DNA of 64,000 nucleotides from Comamonadaceae bacterium (lineage in GTDB: Bacteria > Pseudomonadota > Gammaproteobacteria > Burkholderiales > Burkholderiaceae_C). Position 1 is the stretch's first letter. Every line of letters begins with the position of its first letter. The notes below the pieces were generated by a model, which was not told the DNA's origin, searched no databases, and was given only the letters and a program-made list of their open reading frames with translations. Positions 1 to 9,476 of the stretch are shown here, piece after piece. The position numbers and the translations under genes are program-made. The DNA lies in the NCBI GenBank assembly GCA_027484575.1, contig JAIXSQ010000010.1, positions 248,001 through 312,000 of the forward strand, in the 5' to 3' direction.

Positions 1-501
1 TCCCCCGCTCCATCCGTGCCCACACCCACGCCCCCGGCCCAGGTCAAGAAAGATCCCAAGCTCGCCAACAACTGGAAGTCCAAGTCGGCCGACGAGCTGT
101 CCGACGCCGAGGTGCTGGCGATGCCCGACACCGAGTACATGAACGACAAGCAGCTGGCGTTCTTCCGCCGCAAGCTCGTTCAGCTCAAGCAGGACATCCT
201 GAACAACGCCGGCGAGACCACCGAGCACCTGCGCGAGGACACCGTCATCGTTCCCGACCCGGCCGACCGGGCCACGATCGAGGAAGAGCACGCCCTGGAG
301 CTGCGCACCCGCGACCGTGAGCGCAAGCTGCTCAAGAAGATCGAGCAGTCGATCGGCCGCATCGACGCCGGCGACTACGGCTACTGCGACGAGACCGGCG
401 AGCCGATCGGCGTGGGCCGCCTGCTGGCCCGCCCGACCGCCACGCTGTCGCTCGAGGCGCAGCAGCGGCGCGAGCTCAAGCAGAAGATGTTCGGCGACTG
501 A
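1..501 (+). CDS. dksA: RNA polymerase-binding transcription factor DksA, one-cysteine type, possibly cut at left edge
   Basis: DksA enters the RNA polymerase secondary channel and works with ppGpp to repress rRNA promoters and activate amino-acid promoters. The frame is open to base 1. A GTG at 16 would give 161 residues, but the real start may lie off the left edge. From that GTG, residues 45-115 form the coiled-coil arm with the tip motif DPADRA (residues 81-86), whose Asp and Ala are essential in E. coli. The C-terminal globule has only Cys124; the other three zinc-finger cysteine positions are Thr or non-Cys, as in alphaproteobacterial DksA and Pseudomonas DksA2. Folding is therefore expected not to depend on zinc. 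Identity is secure; the start is not. Confidence 0.93.
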   Translation, partial: SPAPSVPTPTPPAQVKKDPKLANNWKSKSADELSDAEVLAMPDTEYMNDKQLAFFRRKLVQLKQDILNNAGETTEHLREDTVIVPDPADRATIEEEHALELRTRDRERKLLKKIEQSIGRIDAGDYGYCDETGEPIGVGRLLARPTATLSLEAQQRRELKQKMFGD

Positions 502-543
502 TCCCGCCGCCCGGATCGCCCGCCTCCCCAGCCCGCCCACCCC

Positions 544-2493
544 ATGCCGAAACAGGACGATCCCACCACCGGCGGCGGGCTGCTGTCCAAGGTGGTGAAG
601 TTCGTGCGCAACTCCTCGTCCACCTGGACCGAGGGGGAGGGCGAGGACGGCCGCGAGAGCTCGTACTCCAAGCAGATGCTCAAGGAGATGATCGAGCGCA
701 AGCGGCGCAACGACTTCGTGCGCAAGCGCGAGTTCGACATGCTGCGCAAGCTGCGGCGCAGCGAGGTGATGGCCGGCCACGACCCCGGCGCGCGCCCTTC
801 GTTCTTCCAGAGTTCCATGCCCTCGCGGCCCGACGACCGCGCCAGCACGCTCAAGAAGATCGACGAGATCGAGGCGCAGATGTCGATGCAGTGGTGGAAG
901 AGCAAGCACGGTGACGCGAATGCCCGCGCGCACGCCGGCAGCAGCACCAACTTCCCGCTGAACTCGCAGCTGCCGCCCGGCGCGTCCGAGCCGCCGGTGC
1001 CGCAAGGCCACAGCTACTCGCGCACCGCGCCGCAGCCCCTGTCGACGGCGCTGCCCGACGACGCCCCCACCGCACCGGAGCCGCTGCTGGACTTCGGCGA
1101 CATTCGCGGGGGCGACCGCGCCCACGCCCCCACCGAGCCGCTGCCGCTGGAGGCGCGCGCGGCCCACGGCCTGCCGCCGGCGCCCTCGGCCCGGCCGCAG
1201 GCGCCCGCCGCCGCGCGCCCGCCGGCGCCGGCCTTCGGCGCCGCACCCGCGCCGGCCGCGCCCGCGGCGCCGGTGGCCACCCCGCTGCAGCGCCCCGCCA
1301 TGGGCAGCTTCGCGGCGGCGGCGCCCGATTCGCACGCGGCCAGCGGCTTCTCGCATTCCAAGGTCTTCGCCATCGACGTCGAGGAGTTCGCCCACGACCC
1401 CGAGCTGGAGGAGGCGGCGATCCGCTTCGCCAACGGCGACGACGCGGGCGCCGAGGCGGGCCTGCGCGAGGTGCTCGCCGCCGGCGGCCCCCGCGCCGAC
1501 CACGACGAGACCTGGCTGACCCTGTTCGACCTGTACCGGGCCATCGGCCAGCAGGAGCGCTTCGAGGCCGCGGCGATCGAGTTCGCCGGCCGCTTCGGCC
1601 GCTCGGCCCCGCAATGGGTGTCGCTGCCCGAGGCCGTGGGCCGCATGGGAGGCGCCGGCAAGCCGGTCGCCGCGCCCGCCGCCGACCGCATCGACTGGAC
1701 CGCCCCCTCGTCCATCGGCACCCAGACCGTTGCCGCCCTGTCGGCCGCGCTGGCGCGCGCGCCCCAGCCCTGGAAGCTGTCCTGGGCCAAGCTGTCGGGC
1801 ATCGAGGCCGGGGCGCTGGAGCCCCTGGCGCGGCTGTTCGGCCAGTGGGCCGCGCAGCCGGTGCAGATCCGCTTCATCGGCGCCGAGGTGCTCGAGCGCG
1901 TGCTGCGCGATGCCACGCCCTCGGGCGACAAGTCGGTGCCCCCGGCCTGGTGGAAGCTGCGCATGGAGGCGCTGCGCGTCATGCACCGGCCCGACGAGTT
2001 CGAGCTGGTCGCGCTCGACTACTGCGTCACCTACGAGGTCTCGCCGCCGTCCTGGGACGGGGCGCGCTGCGAGTTCAAGGCGCTGCTGGCCGACGGCAGC
2101 GTGGCGGCCTCCGGGCAGTCCATCGTGGGCGACGCGTTCCACGACTCGGTGGGCACGAACCTGAGCAGCTACCACGACACCGCCACGGCCGGCCTGAGCT
2201 CGCAGACGGCGCACGTGGCCACGGTCGAACTGGCCGGACAGATCCTGGGCGACGCCCACGAGACCATGGACCTGCTCGAAGGCCGCCTGCACGGCGCCGA
2301 CGTGATGGTCATCTCCTGCGCGCGGCTGATCCGCATCGACTTCAGCGCCGCCGGCAGCCTGCTCAACTGGGCCAGCCAGCGCCAGCTCGAGGGCCGCCAG
2401 TTGCAGTTCGTCGACGTGCACCGGCTGGTGGCGGCGTTCTTCAACGTCATCGGCATCAGCGCCCACGCCCGCGTCATCGCCCGGCGCGACTGA
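544..2493 (+). CDS. STAS-like domain protein of unknown function
   Basis: This 649-residue protein has three visible parts. Residues 1-110 are charged and basic, with Lys/Arg-rich helices. Residues about 140-270 are low-complexity Pro/Ala. The C-terminal 450 residues look folded, and the last 100 or so (from [12 protein letters not shown] to the end) resemble a STAS/MlaB-type domain: a short beta strand, a V-M-V-I-S-C-A strand, then a helix with F-S-A-A-G-S-L-L. No enzyme motif or signal peptide was seen. It lies 42 bp after dksA and 51 bp before hslV on the same strand. STAS domains usually mediate partner binding or anti-sigma regulation; the role here is inferred only from that fold and is not known. 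Confidence 0.8.
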   Translation: MPKQDDPTTGGGLLSKVVKFVRNSSSTWTEGEGEDGRESSYSKQMLKEMIERKRRNDFVRKREFDMLRKLRRSEVMAGHDPGARPSFFQSSMPSRPDDRASTLKKIDEIEAQMSMQWWKSKHGDANARAHAGSSTNFPLNSQLPPGASEPPVPQGHSYSRTAPQPLSTALPDDAPTAPEPLLDFGDIRGGDRAHAPTEPLPLEARAAHGLPPAPSARPQAPAAARPPAPAFGAAPAPAAPAAPVATPLQRPAMGSFAAAAPDSHAASGFSHSKVFAIDVEEFAHDPELEEAAIRFANGDDAGAEAGLREVLAAGGPRADHDETWLTLFDLYRAIGQQERFEAAAIEFAGRFGRSAPQWVSLPEAVGRMGGAGKPVAAPAADRIDWTAPSSIGTQTVAALSAALARAPQPWKLSWAKLSGIEAGALEPLARLFGQWAAQPVQIRFIGAEVLERVLRDATPSGDKSVPPAWWKLRMEALRVMHRPDEFELVALDYCVTYEVSPPSWDGARCEFKALLADGSVAASGQSIVGDAFHDSVGTNLSSYHDTATAGLSSQTAHVATVELAGQILGDAHETMDLLEGRLHGADVMVISCARLIRIDFSAAGSLLNWASQRQLEGRQLQFVDVHRLVAAFFNVIGISAHARVIARRD

Positions 2494-2544
2494 CGCCGCC
2501 TCCCGGCCGCTTGCAATCGGGGGCCCCGGCCCCAGATGGCGCCG

Positions 2545-3096
2545 ATGGAGCAATTTCACGGAACGACCATCGTCAGCGTGCGCCGCCGCACGCCCGACGG
2601 ACGCTGGCAGGTGGCCATCGGCGGCGACGGCCAGGTCACCCTGGGCAACGTCGTCGTCAAGGGCTCGGCGCGCAAGGTGCGCAAGCTGTACCACGACAAG
2701 GTGCTGGCCGGCTTCGCCGGCGCCACCGCCGACGCCTTCACGCTGTTCGAGCGCTTCGAGGGCAAGCTGGAGAAGCACCAGGGCCACCTGGTGCGTGCCG
2801 CTATCGAGCTGACCAAGGACTGGCGCACCGACCGCGTGCTGCGCCGGCTGGAGGCCATGCTGGCCGTGGCCGACCGCGACGCCTCGCTGATCATCACCGG
2901 CAACGGCGACGTGCTCGAGCCCGAGCACGGCATCGTGGCCATCGGCTCGGGCGGCGCCTATGCGCAGGCCGCCGCCCGCGCGCTGCTGGAGAACACCGAG
3001 CTGGGCGCGCGCGACATCGTGGCCAGGTCGCTGGGCATCGCCGGCGAGCTGTGCATCTACACCAACATGCACCACACCATCGAGGTCCTGGAATGA
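2545..3096 (+). CDS. hslV: ATP-dependent protease subunit HslV (ClpQ)
   Basis: HslV is the proteolytic core of the HslUV proteasome-like protease. It is a double hexamer that degrades unfolded regulators in the cytoplasm. The ATG at 2545 gives 183 residues starting [14 protein letters not shown]. The short propeptide MEQFHG is expected to be removed to expose the catalytic N-terminal Thr7. An in-frame ATG at 2536 would only lengthen the propeptide by three residues. Neither start has a good Shine-Dalgarno sequence. A TGCAAT hexamer at about 2513 may be a -10 element. The stop overlaps the hslU start (ATGA), so the subunits are translationally coupled. Confidence 0.96.
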   Translation: MEQFHGTTIVSVRRRTPDGRWQVAIGGDGQVTLGNVVVKGSARKVRKLYHDKVLAGFAGATADAFTLFERFEGKLEKHQGHLVRAAIELTKDWRTDRVLRRLEAMLAVADRDASLIITGNGDVLEPEHGIVAIGSGGAYAQAAARALLENTELGARDIVARSLGIAGELCIYTNMHHTIEVLE

Positions 3097-4397
3097 GCGC
3101 CGCCATGACGCCGCAGGAGATCGTCTCCGAGCTGGACCGCCACATCGTCGGGCAGGCCGAGGCCAAGCGCGCGGTGGCCATCGCGCTGCGCAACCGCTGG
3201 CGCCGCCAGCAGGTCGACGAGAAGCTGCGCCCGGAGATCACGCCCAAGAACATCCTGATGATCGGCCCCACCGGCGTGGGCAAGACCGAGATCGCGCGCC
3301 GGCTGGCCAGGCTGGCCGACGCGCCCTTCATCAAGGTCGAGGCCACCAAGTTCACCGAGGTGGGCTACGTGGGCAAGGACGTGGATTCCATCGTGCGCGA
3401 CCTGGCCGAGATCGCCGTCAAGCAGACCCGCGTGGCCGAGATGCGCATGGTGCGCACCCGCGCCGAGGACGCCGCCGAGGACCGCATCCTGGAGGTGCTG
3501 GTGCCCGGCGTGGCGGCCGATGCCACCGCGCGCCAGGCCTTCCGCAAGAAGCTGCGCGAGGGCCAGCTGGACGACAAGGAGATCGAGATCGACGTGGCCG
3601 AGCCCAAGCCGCAGCTGGAGGTGATGGGCCCGCCCGGCATGGAGGACATGGCCGAGCAGCTCAAGGGCCTGTTCGGCCAGATGGGCGCCGGCCGGCGCAA
3701 GAGCCGCAAGCTGCGCATCGCCGAGGCCATGCAGCTGCTGGTGGAGGAGGAGGCCGGCCGCCTGGTCAACGAGGACGAGATCAAGGCCCGCGCCATCCAG
3801 TCCTGCGAGCAGAACGGCATCGTCTTCATCGACGAGATCGACAAGGTCGCCTCGCGCAGCGAGCACGGCGGCGCCGAGGTCTCGCGCCAGGGCGTGCAGC
3901 GCGACCTGCTGCCGCTGGTGGAGGGCACCACCGTGTCGACCAAGTACGGCCCGGTGCGCACCGACCACATCCTGTTCATCGCCAGCGGTGCCTTCCACCT
4001 GTCCAAGCCCAGCGACCTGATCCCCGAGCTGCAGGGCCGGCTGCCGATCCGGGTCGAGCTGCAGTCGCTGTCGGTGCAGGACTTCGAGGCCATCCTCACC
4101 AGCACCCATGCCTCGCTGGTGCGCCAGTACCAGGCGCTGCTGGCCACCGAGGGCGTCACCCTGGCCTTCACGCCCGAGGGCATCACCCGGCTGGCCTCGA
4201 TCGCCTACGAGGTGAACGAGCGCACCGAGAACATCGGCGCGCGCCGGCTGTCGACGGTGATGGAGCGGCTGCTGGACGAGGTGAGCTTCGGCGCCACCAA
4301 GCTGGAGGGCCAGACCGTCACCATCGATGCGGCCTACGTCGAGGCCCGGCTGGCCGCGCTCAGCCGCAACGAGGACCTCTCCCGTTACATCTTGTGA
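3093..4397 (+). CDS. hslU: HslUV unfoldase ATPase subunit HslU (ClpY)
   Basis: HslU is the AAA+ unfoldase that recognises, unfolds and feeds substrates into HslV. It has 434 residues, close to the 443 of E. coli. Visible motifs are the N-terminal [19 protein letters not shown] segment, Walker A GPTGVGKT (residues 58-65), the pore-loop region [12 protein letters not shown], an intermediate domain at about 110-230, Walker B VFIDEIDK (about 245-252) and an NIGARR sensor-2 region near the C-terminus. The start is an ATG overlapping the hslV stop by four bases; a second in-frame ATG four codons on (MTPQEIV) is possible. A perfect hairpin follows 60 bp after the stop. Confidence 0.97.
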   Translation: MSAAMTPQEIVSELDRHIVGQAEAKRAVAIALRNRWRRQQVDEKLRPEITPKNILMIGPTGVGKTEIARRLARLADAPFIKVEATKFTEVGYVGKDVDSIVRDLAEIAVKQTRVAEMRMVRTRAEDAAEDRILEVLVPGVAADATARQAFRKKLREGQLDDKEIEIDVAEPKPQLEVMGPPGMEDMAEQLKGLFGQMGAGRRKSRKLRIAEAMQLLVEEEAGRLVNEDEIKARAIQSCEQNGIVFIDEIDKVASRSEHGGAEVSRQGVQRDLLPLVEGTTVSTKYGPVRTDHILFIASGAFHLSKPSDLIPELQGRLPIRVELQSLSVQDFEAILTSTHASLVRQYQALLATEGVTLAFTPEGITRLASIAYEVNERTENIGARRLSTVMERLLDEVSFGATKLEGQTVTIDAAYVEARLAALSRNEDLSRYIL

Positions 4398-4456
4398 GCG
4401 CGGGCGGGGCCTTCAGACTCCACTTTCAATGGCACAGCTAGGTGCTTGATTTTGAA

Positions 4457-4488
4457 CGGAAATGCCAGCGACACCGCTGGCATTTCCG
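4457..4488 (+). terminator. Perfect 14-bp hairpin after hslU
   Basis: Arms CGGAAATGCCAGCG (4457-4470) and CGCTGGCATTTCCG (4475-4488) pair perfectly around the loop ACAC. The hairpin lies between hslU and the mraZ promoter, so it probably ends or attenuates the hslVU transcript. There is no clear U-run afterwards on the + strand (GCTTCTAAG), so it is not a textbook Rho-independent terminator. A protein-binding dyad or an mRNA 3'-end stabiliser are alternatives. Confidence 0.5.
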
Positions 4489-4532
4489 CTTCTAAGTGGT
4501 TGATTTCATTGAGAAAAAAGGCGAGTGGGCAC

Positions 4533-4560
4533 TTGCATGGCCGAGGTTTCCTGATACAGT
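4533..4560 (+). promoter_or_regulatory. Candidate mraZ (dcw cluster) promoter
   Basis: A -35-like TTGCAT (4533-4538) and an extended -10 TGATACAGT (TG at 4552-4553, TACAGT at 4555-4560) are separated by 16 bp. They sit in an unusually A+T-rich stretch for this genome, upstream of mraZ. Transcription would start near 4567, leaving a leader of about 60 nt. The -10 overlaps the first MraZ box, as expected for autorepression. This is inferred from sequence only. Confidence 0.5.
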
Positions 4561-4593
4561 GGAGAAAAGTGCAAGTAAGTGGGAAAAAGTGCC
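4559..4593 (+). promoter_or_regulatory. MraZ operator: four GTG boxes at 10-bp spacing
   Basis: GTGGA, GTGCA, GTGGG and GTGCC begin at 4559, 4569, 4579 and 4589, exactly one helical turn apart and separated by A-rich spacers (GAAAA, AGTAA, AAAAA). MraZ proteins bind direct TGGG-type repeats with 10-bp periodicity just upstream of their own gene. The boxes run from the presumed -10 into the early leader and end 36 bp before the GTG start of mraZ, which fits autorepression of the dcw cluster. Confidence 0.75.
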
Positions 4594-4629
4594 TCCGGCG
4601 CCTCCCACCACCACCAGGCAACCACCGCA

Positions 4630-5058
4630 GTGTTCCAGGGCGCGTCGTCCGTCAGTCTCGATGCCAAGGGCCGGCTGTCCATGCCGACCCGGCACCGCGA
4701 CGTGCTCGCCGCCCTGGCCGCCAACCAGCTCACGATCACGCGGCATCCGCACGGCTGCCTGATGGTCTTTCCCCGCCCCGAGTGGGAGAAGTTTCGCGAC
4801 CGTATCGCGGAGTTACCGATGTCCGCGCAGTGGTGGAAGAGAATCTTTCTGGGCAACGCGATGGACGTGGAGCTCGACGGCACCGGCCGCGTGCTCGTCT
4901 CTCCCGAGCTGCGCGCGGCCGCCGGCATCGAGCGCGAGACCATGCTGCTGGGCATGGGCACCCACTTCGAGCTGTGGGACAAGGCGACGTACGAGGCCAA
5001 GGAGGCCGAGGCTCTGCAGGGCGACATGCCCGAGGCCTTGAAGGATTTCTCTTTCTGA
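4630..5058 (+). CDS. mraZ: Transcriptional regulator MraZ
   Basis: MraZ is the double AbrB/SpoVT-fold DNA-binding protein at the head of the dcw cluster; it forms a ring oligomer and represses the cluster promoter. The GTG at 4630 is chosen because the family N-terminus is M-F-Q-G-A, and it gives 142 residues, the usual length. An upstream in-frame GTG (4579) lies inside the operator repeats. The two half-domains are visible as [11 protein letters not shown] (about 9-19) and [13 protein letters not shown] (about 80-92). The stop directly abuts the rsmH start. Confidence 0.94.
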   Translation: MFQGASSVSLDAKGRLSMPTRHRDVLAALAANQLTITRHPHGCLMVFPRPEWEKFRDRIAELPMSAQWWKRIFLGNAMDVELDGTGRVLVSPELRAAAGIERETMLLGMGTHFELWDKATYEAKEAEALQGDMPEALKDFSF

Positions 5059-5979
5059 GTGGCAGCGGTGGACACCCCATGGCAACACACCACCGTCTTG
5101 CTGAACGAGGCCGTCGAGGCCGTCCTCACCAAGCCGGATGGAACCTACGTCGACGCGACCTTCGGGCGCGGCGGTCACAGCCGCCTGCTGCTGTCGCGGC
5201 TGGGCCCGCAGGGGCGCCTGATCGCCTTCGACAAGGATCCCGAGGCGGTGGCCGAAGCGACGCGGATCCAGGATCCGCGTTTTTCCATCCGGCACACGGC
5301 CTTCACCGGGATCGGCGAGCTGCCGCCGGCCAGCGTGGCCGGCCTGCTCATGGACCTGGGCGTGAGCTCGCCCCAGATCGACAACCCGGCGCGGGGCTTC
5401 TCGTTCCGTGCCGACGGACCGCTGGACATGCGCATGGACCCCACGCGGGGGCAGAGCGCGGCCCAGTGGCTGGCAACCGCCACGCAAGGCGAGATCGCGG
5501 AGGTGCTGCGTGACTACGGCGAAGAACGGTTTGCTGTTCAGATTGCAAAGGCGCTTGTCGCTCGCCGACAGGAACGGGGCCCTCTTTCATCCACCGCTGA
5601 ACTGGCCCAGCTCGTGGCTGGCACGGTCAAAACCCGCGAGCCGGGCCAGGACCCTGCAACGCGCACATTTCAGGCTCTTCGGATTCTCGTCAACGCCGAG
5701 CTTGAAGAACTGCAGGAAGCGCTAGGGGCCGCCTTGGACATCCTGCAGCCCGGCGGACGCCTCGCGGTGATCAGCTTCCACTCGCTGGAGGACCGCATCG
5801 CCAAGCAGTTCATCGCCCGCCATGCGCGCGAGGTGGTGGACCGCCGCGCCCCGTTCGCGCCCAGCGCGCCGCTGAAGCTGCGCGCGATCGCGCGCATCAA
5901 GCCCTCGGCCGCCGAGATCGCGGCCAACCCCCGCTCGCGCAGCGCGATCCTGCGCGTGGCCGAGCGCACGCAGGACTGA
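5059..5979 (+). CDS. rsmH: 16S rRNA (cytosine(1402)-N4)-methyltransferase RsmH (MraW)
   Basis: RsmH methylates N4 of C1402 in the 16S rRNA P site, using S-adenosylmethionine. It has 306 residues, the standard length. Family motifs include [13 protein letters not shown] at the N-terminus, the SAM-binding [11 protein letters not shown] (about 31-41), the [10 protein letters not shown] segment and the C-terminal ISFHSLEDR. The GTG start immediately follows the mraZ TGA; a GTG three codons later is an alternative. A segment near 5,520-5,700 is less GC-biased than its surroundings but is in frame and intact. Confidence 0.96.
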   Translation: MAAVDTPWQHTTVLLNEAVEAVLTKPDGTYVDATFGRGGHSRLLLSRLGPQGRLIAFDKDPEAVAEATRIQDPRFSIRHTAFTGIGELPPASVAGLLMDLGVSSPQIDNPARGFSFRADGPLDMRMDPTRGQSAAQWLATATQGEIAEVLRDYGEERFAVQIAKALVARRQERGPLSSTAELAQLVAGTVKTREPGQDPATRTFQALRILVNAELEELQEALGAALDILQPGGRLAVISFHSLEDRIAKQFIARHAREVVDRRAPFAPSAPLKLRAIARIKPSAAEIAANPRSRSAILRVAERTQD

Positions 5980-5983
5980 GCCC

Positions 5984-6274
5984 GTGCTGCGCCTGAACCT
6001 CGTCCTGCTGCTGGCGGTGCTGCTGTCGGCCGTCGCCCTGGTGCAGGTGCGCTACGACTCGCGCCGGTTGTACGTCGAGATCGAGAAGGCGCAGGCCGAG
6101 GCGCGCAAGCTCGAGGTCGACCACGAGAAGCTGCAGGCCGCCAAGCGCGCGCAGGCCACCCCGCTGCGGGTGGAGAAGCTCGCCAAGGAGCAGCTGCAGA
6201 TGCGCCAGGCCTCGCCGGCCATCACCCAGTACGTCGGCCAGGGTGCCGCCGCCCGCGCGGAGGCCGCCCGGTGA
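5984..6274 (+). CDS. ftsL: Cell division protein FtsL
   Basis: FtsL is a bitopic divisome protein that forms the FtsQLB complex and activates FtsWI. It has 96 residues: one N-terminal transmembrane helix (about residues 3-21, LNLVLLLAVLLSAVALVQV), then a periplasmic coiled coil (about 25-75) rich in Glu, Lys and Leu. The start is GTG, 4 bp after rsmH. The stop overlaps the ftsI GTG (GTGA). FtsL is poorly conserved; the call rests on position, size and topology. Confidence 0.9.
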   Translation: MLRLNLVLLLAVLLSAVALVQVRYDSRRLYVEIEKAQAEARKLEVDHEKLQAAKRAQATPLRVEKLAKEQLQMRQASPAITQYVGQGAAARAEAAR

Positions 6275-8004
6275 GCCGCAGCGTCCTGTACACCTCCAGC
6301 CCGCTGCTGGCCAGCAAGACGCCGGTCTGGCGCAGCAAGTTCATCGTCGCCGGGCTCGCGCTCGGCTTCGCCGTGCTGGCCGGCCGCGCCGCCTGGATCC
6401 AGGTGTTCGGCAACGACTTCTTCCGCCGCCAGGGCGAGGTGCGCTTCGCGCGCACGCTGGAGCTGCCGGCCAACCGCGGCCGCATCCTCGACCGCAACGG
6501 CATGCTGCTGGCCACCAGCGTGCCCTCGCCCAGCATCTGGGCCATCCCCGAGGACGTCGAGCGCGACCCGGTGCGCCTGAACCAGCTGGCCAAGCTGCTG
6601 GGCATGAGCCGCGCCGAGCTGGACCGCAAGCTCGAGGACGAGGACAAGACCTTCGTGTGGCTCAAGCGCCAGGTCGACGAGCCGGTGGCGCAGCAGATCG
6701 CCGCGCTGGGCCTCAAGGGCATCTACCAGCGCAAGGAATACAAGCGCCAGTACCCCGAGGGCGAGGCCGCCGCGCACGTGGTGGGCTTCACCAACGTCGA
6801 GGACCACGGCCAGGAGGGCGTGGAGCTGGCCTTCGACAAGGCGCTGGGCGGCCGCGCCGGCTCGCGCCGCGTGATCAAGGACCGCCTGGGCCGCATCGTC
6901 GAGGACGTGGGCGACCAGGTGCCGCCGGCCGACGGCCGCGACCTGCAGCTGTCCATCGACAGCAAGGTGCAGTTCTTCGCGTACCAGAAGCTGCGCGACG
7001 CGGTGCTCGAGCACAAGGCCAAGGCCGGCAGCGTGGTGGTGCTGGACGTCCAGTCGGGCGAGGTGCTGGCCCTGGCCAACTACCCCAGCTACTCGCCGGC
7101 CGAGCGCAGCAACCTCACCGGCGCGCAGCTGCGCAACCGCGCGCTGACCGACACCTTCGAGCCCGGCTCGACGATGAAGCCCTTCATCGCCGGCCTGGCC
7201 ATCGCCAAGGGCATCGTGCGGCACGACACGCAGATCCAGTGCGCCCCCGGCCGGATCACCATCGCCGGCTCCACGATCACCGACGCGCACCCGCTGGGCC
7301 TGCTGACGGTGGACGAGGTGATCCAGAAGTCCAGCAACGTGGGCACCGTCAAGATGGCCATGCAGCTGGCGCCCAAGGACATGTGGGAGCTGTACACCGA
7401 GGTGGGCTTCGGCCAGAAGCCGCAGGTGCCGTTCCCCGGCGCGGTCAGCGGCCGCCTGCGCCCGTACAAGAGCTGGCGCCCGATCGAGCAGGCGACCATG
7501 AGCTACGGCTACGGCGTCTCGGTCAGCCTGTTCCAGCTGGCCCGCGCCTACAGCGTGTTCGCGCGCGACGGCGAGCTGGTGCCCGTGACGATGCTCAAGG
7601 CCGACCAGCCCGCCCCCGGCGTGCGGGTGTTCAGCCCCGAGCACGCGGCCCAGGTGCGCCACATGCTGCACCTGGTCACCGGCCCCGGCGGCACCGCGCA
7701 GAAGGCGCAGACGGTGGGCTACTCGGTGGGCGGCAAGACCGGCACCGCGCGCAAGCAGGAAGGCCGCGGCTACGCCGACCGCAAGTACCGCGGCTTCTTC
7801 GTCGGCATCGCGCCGATCGACAAGCCGCGCATCGTCGTGGCCGTGATGATCGACGAGCCCTCGGCCGGCAAGTTCTACGGCGGCGAGGTCGCCGCCCCGG
7901 TGTTCAGCACCACGGTGCAGCAGACGCTGCGCATGCTGGGCGTGCAGCCCGACATGAACGTCAAGCCGCAGGTGGTGGTCAACGCGGTGGAGGAATCCAT
8001 CTGA
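6271..8004 (+). CDS. ftsI: Septal peptidoglycan transpeptidase FtsI (PBP3)
   Basis: FtsI is the septum-specific class B penicillin-binding protein that cross-links new peptidoglycan as the partner of FtsW. It has 577 residues. There is one N-terminal transmembrane helix (about 24-44), then the PBP dimerisation/pedestal domain beginning near residue 67 (ANRGRILDRNG). The transpeptidase domain has the active-site STMK (GSTMKPF), the SSN motif (QKSSNVGT) and KTGT (GGKTGTARK). It overlaps ftsL by four bases and murE by one (TGATG). Confidence 0.97.
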   Translation: MSRSVLYTSSPLLASKTPVWRSKFIVAGLALGFAVLAGRAAWIQVFGNDFFRRQGEVRFARTLELPANRGRILDRNGMLLATSVPSPSIWAIPEDVERDPVRLNQLAKLLGMSRAELDRKLEDEDKTFVWLKRQVDEPVAQQIAALGLKGIYQRKEYKRQYPEGEAAAHVVGFTNVEDHGQEGVELAFDKALGGRAGSRRVIKDRLGRIVEDVGDQVPPADGRDLQLSIDSKVQFFAYQKLRDAVLEHKAKAGSVVVLDVQSGEVLALANYPSYSPAERSNLTGAQLRNRALTDTFEPGSTMKPFIAGLAIAKGIVRHDTQIQCAPGRITIAGSTITDAHPLGLLTVDEVIQKSSNVGTVKMAMQLAPKDMWELYTEVGFGQKPQVPFPGAVSGRLRPYKSWRPIEQATMSYGYGVSVSLFQLARAYSVFARDGELVPVTMLKADQPAPGVRVFSPEHAAQVRHMLHLVTGPGGTAQKAQTVGYSVGGKTGTARKQEGRGYADRKYRGFFVGIAPIDKPRIVVAVMIDEPSAGKFYGGEVAAPVFSTTVQQTLRMLGVQPDMNVKPQVVVNAVEESI

Positions 8005-9476
8005 TGCTGGCCACGCTGCACTCCACGCCCGAGGCCGTGGCCTGGCTGCGCGGCCGCGTGCGCGGCGCGCTGCACTGCGACAGCCGCCGCGTGCGCCCCG
8101 GCGACGGCTTCATCGCCTGGCCCGGCGCCGCCACCGACGGCCGCCTGCACGTCGACGCCGCCCTGCGCCAGGGCGCGGCGGCCTGCCTGGTCGAGCGCGA
8201 GGGGGTCGAGAAGTTCGGCTTCGGCGGCGAGGCCATCGCCGCCTACCCCGGCCTGAAGGCCGCCACCGGCCCGCTGGCCGCGGCCTGGTACGGCGAGCCC
8301 AGCGCGCAGCTGCGCGTGCTGGCCGTCACCGGCACCAACGGCAAGACCTCCACCGCCTGGTGGCTGGCGCAGGCGCTGTCGGCGCTGCCCGGCAAGCGCT
8401 GGCCTTGCGCGGTGGTCGGCACGCTGGGCTGGGGCCGCCCGCCGGCGGTCACGTCCACCGGCCTGACCACGCCGGACCCCGTGCTGCTGCAGGGCGCGTT
8501 CCGCGCCTTCGCCGACGAGGGCCTGGCCGCCTGCGCGATCGAGGCCTCGTCCATCGGCATCGCCGAGCGGCGGCTGGACGGCACGCGCATCGACGTCGCG
8601 GTGTTCACCAACTTCAGCCGCGACCACCTGGACTACCACGGCAGCATGCAGGCCTACTGGGAGGCCAAGGCGCAGCTGTTCGCCTGGCCCGGCCTGCGCG
8701 CCGCGGTGCTCAACCTCGACGATCCCCAGGGCGAGGCGCTGGCCGCGCAGCTGCAGGGCCCGGACCTGTGGACCACCTCGTGCGAGCGCCCGGCGCGGCT
8801 GCGCGCGCTGGACATCGGCTACGACGAGGCCGGCCTGCGGTTCACCGTGGCCGAGGGCGACGCGCGCCACGTGCTGGCCACCGGCCTGGTGGGCCACTAC
8901 AACGCCGCCAACCTGCTGGGCGTGCTGGGCGCCATGCGCGCGCTGGGCGTGCCGCTGGCCGAGGCCGTGGCCGCCTGCGGCGCGCTGCAGCCGGTGCCCG
9001 GCCGCATGGAGCAGCTGCAGCGCCCCGGCCACCCGCTGGTGGCGGTGGACTACGCCCACACGCCCGACGCGCTCGACAAGACCCTGGGCGCGCTGCGCCC
9101 GCTGGCGGCCCAGCGCGGCGGCCGGCTGTGGTGCGTGTTCGGCTGCGGCGGCGACCGCGACGCCACCAAGCGCCCGCTGATGGCCGCGGTGGCCGAGAAG
9201 GGCGCCGACCGGGTGGTGGTGACCAGCGACAACCCGCGCAGCGAGAAGCCCGAGGCCATCATCGCCCAGGTGCTGCTGGGCCTGAGCCACCGCGACGCCG
9301 TGCAGGTCGAGGGCGACCGCGCCCGCGCCATCGCCGCCACCATCGCGCAGGCCGCGCCGGCCGACGTGGTGCTGCTGGCCGGCAAGGGCCACGAGGACAG
9401 CCAGGAGATCGCGGGCGTCAGGCATCCCTTCGACGACCGCGTGCACGCCCGCCGCGCGCTGGAGGCCCGCGCATGA
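8004..9476 (+). CDS. murE: UDP-MurNAc-tripeptide synthetase MurE (meso-diaminopimelate adding)
   Basis: MurE adds the third residue to UDP-MurNAc-L-Ala-D-Glu in the cytoplasm. It has 490 residues. The ATP loop is GTNGKTS (near residue 112). The motif DNPR, followed by SEKPE, marks specificity for meso-diaminopimelate rather than lysine. Mur ligase motifs EASSIG and [10 protein letters not shown] are also present. The ATG overlaps the ftsI stop by one base, and the stop overlaps the murF ATG (ATGA). Confidence 0.97.
   Translation: MLATLHSTPEAVAWLRGRVRGALHCDSRRVRPGDGFIAWPGAATDGRLHVDAALRQGAAACLVEREGVEKFGFGGEAIAAYPGLKAATGPLAAAWYGEPSAQLRVLAVTGTNGKTSTAWWLAQALSALPGKRWPCAVVGTLGWGRPPAVTSTGLTTPDPVLLQGAFRAFADEGLAACAIEASSIGIAERRLDGTRIDVAVFTNFSRDHLDYHGSMQAYWEAKAQLFAWPGLRAAVLNLDDPQGEALAAQLQGPDLWTTSCERPARLRALDIGYDEAGLRFTVAEGDARHVLATGLVGHYNAANLLGVLGAMRALGVPLAEAVAACGALQPVPGRMEQLQRPGHPLVAVDYAHTPDALDKTLGALRPLAAQRGGRLWCVFGCGGDRDATKRPLMAAVAEKGADRVVVTSDNPRSEKPEAIIAQVLLGLSHRDAVQVEGDRARAIAATIAQAAPADVVLLAGKGHEDSQEIAGVRHPFDDRVHARRALEARA

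Noticed and set aside
5500..5720. Lower-GC stretch in rsmH that might be a foreign insertion
   Set aside because: The protein reads through with normal family sequence and length, so it is only local codon variation.
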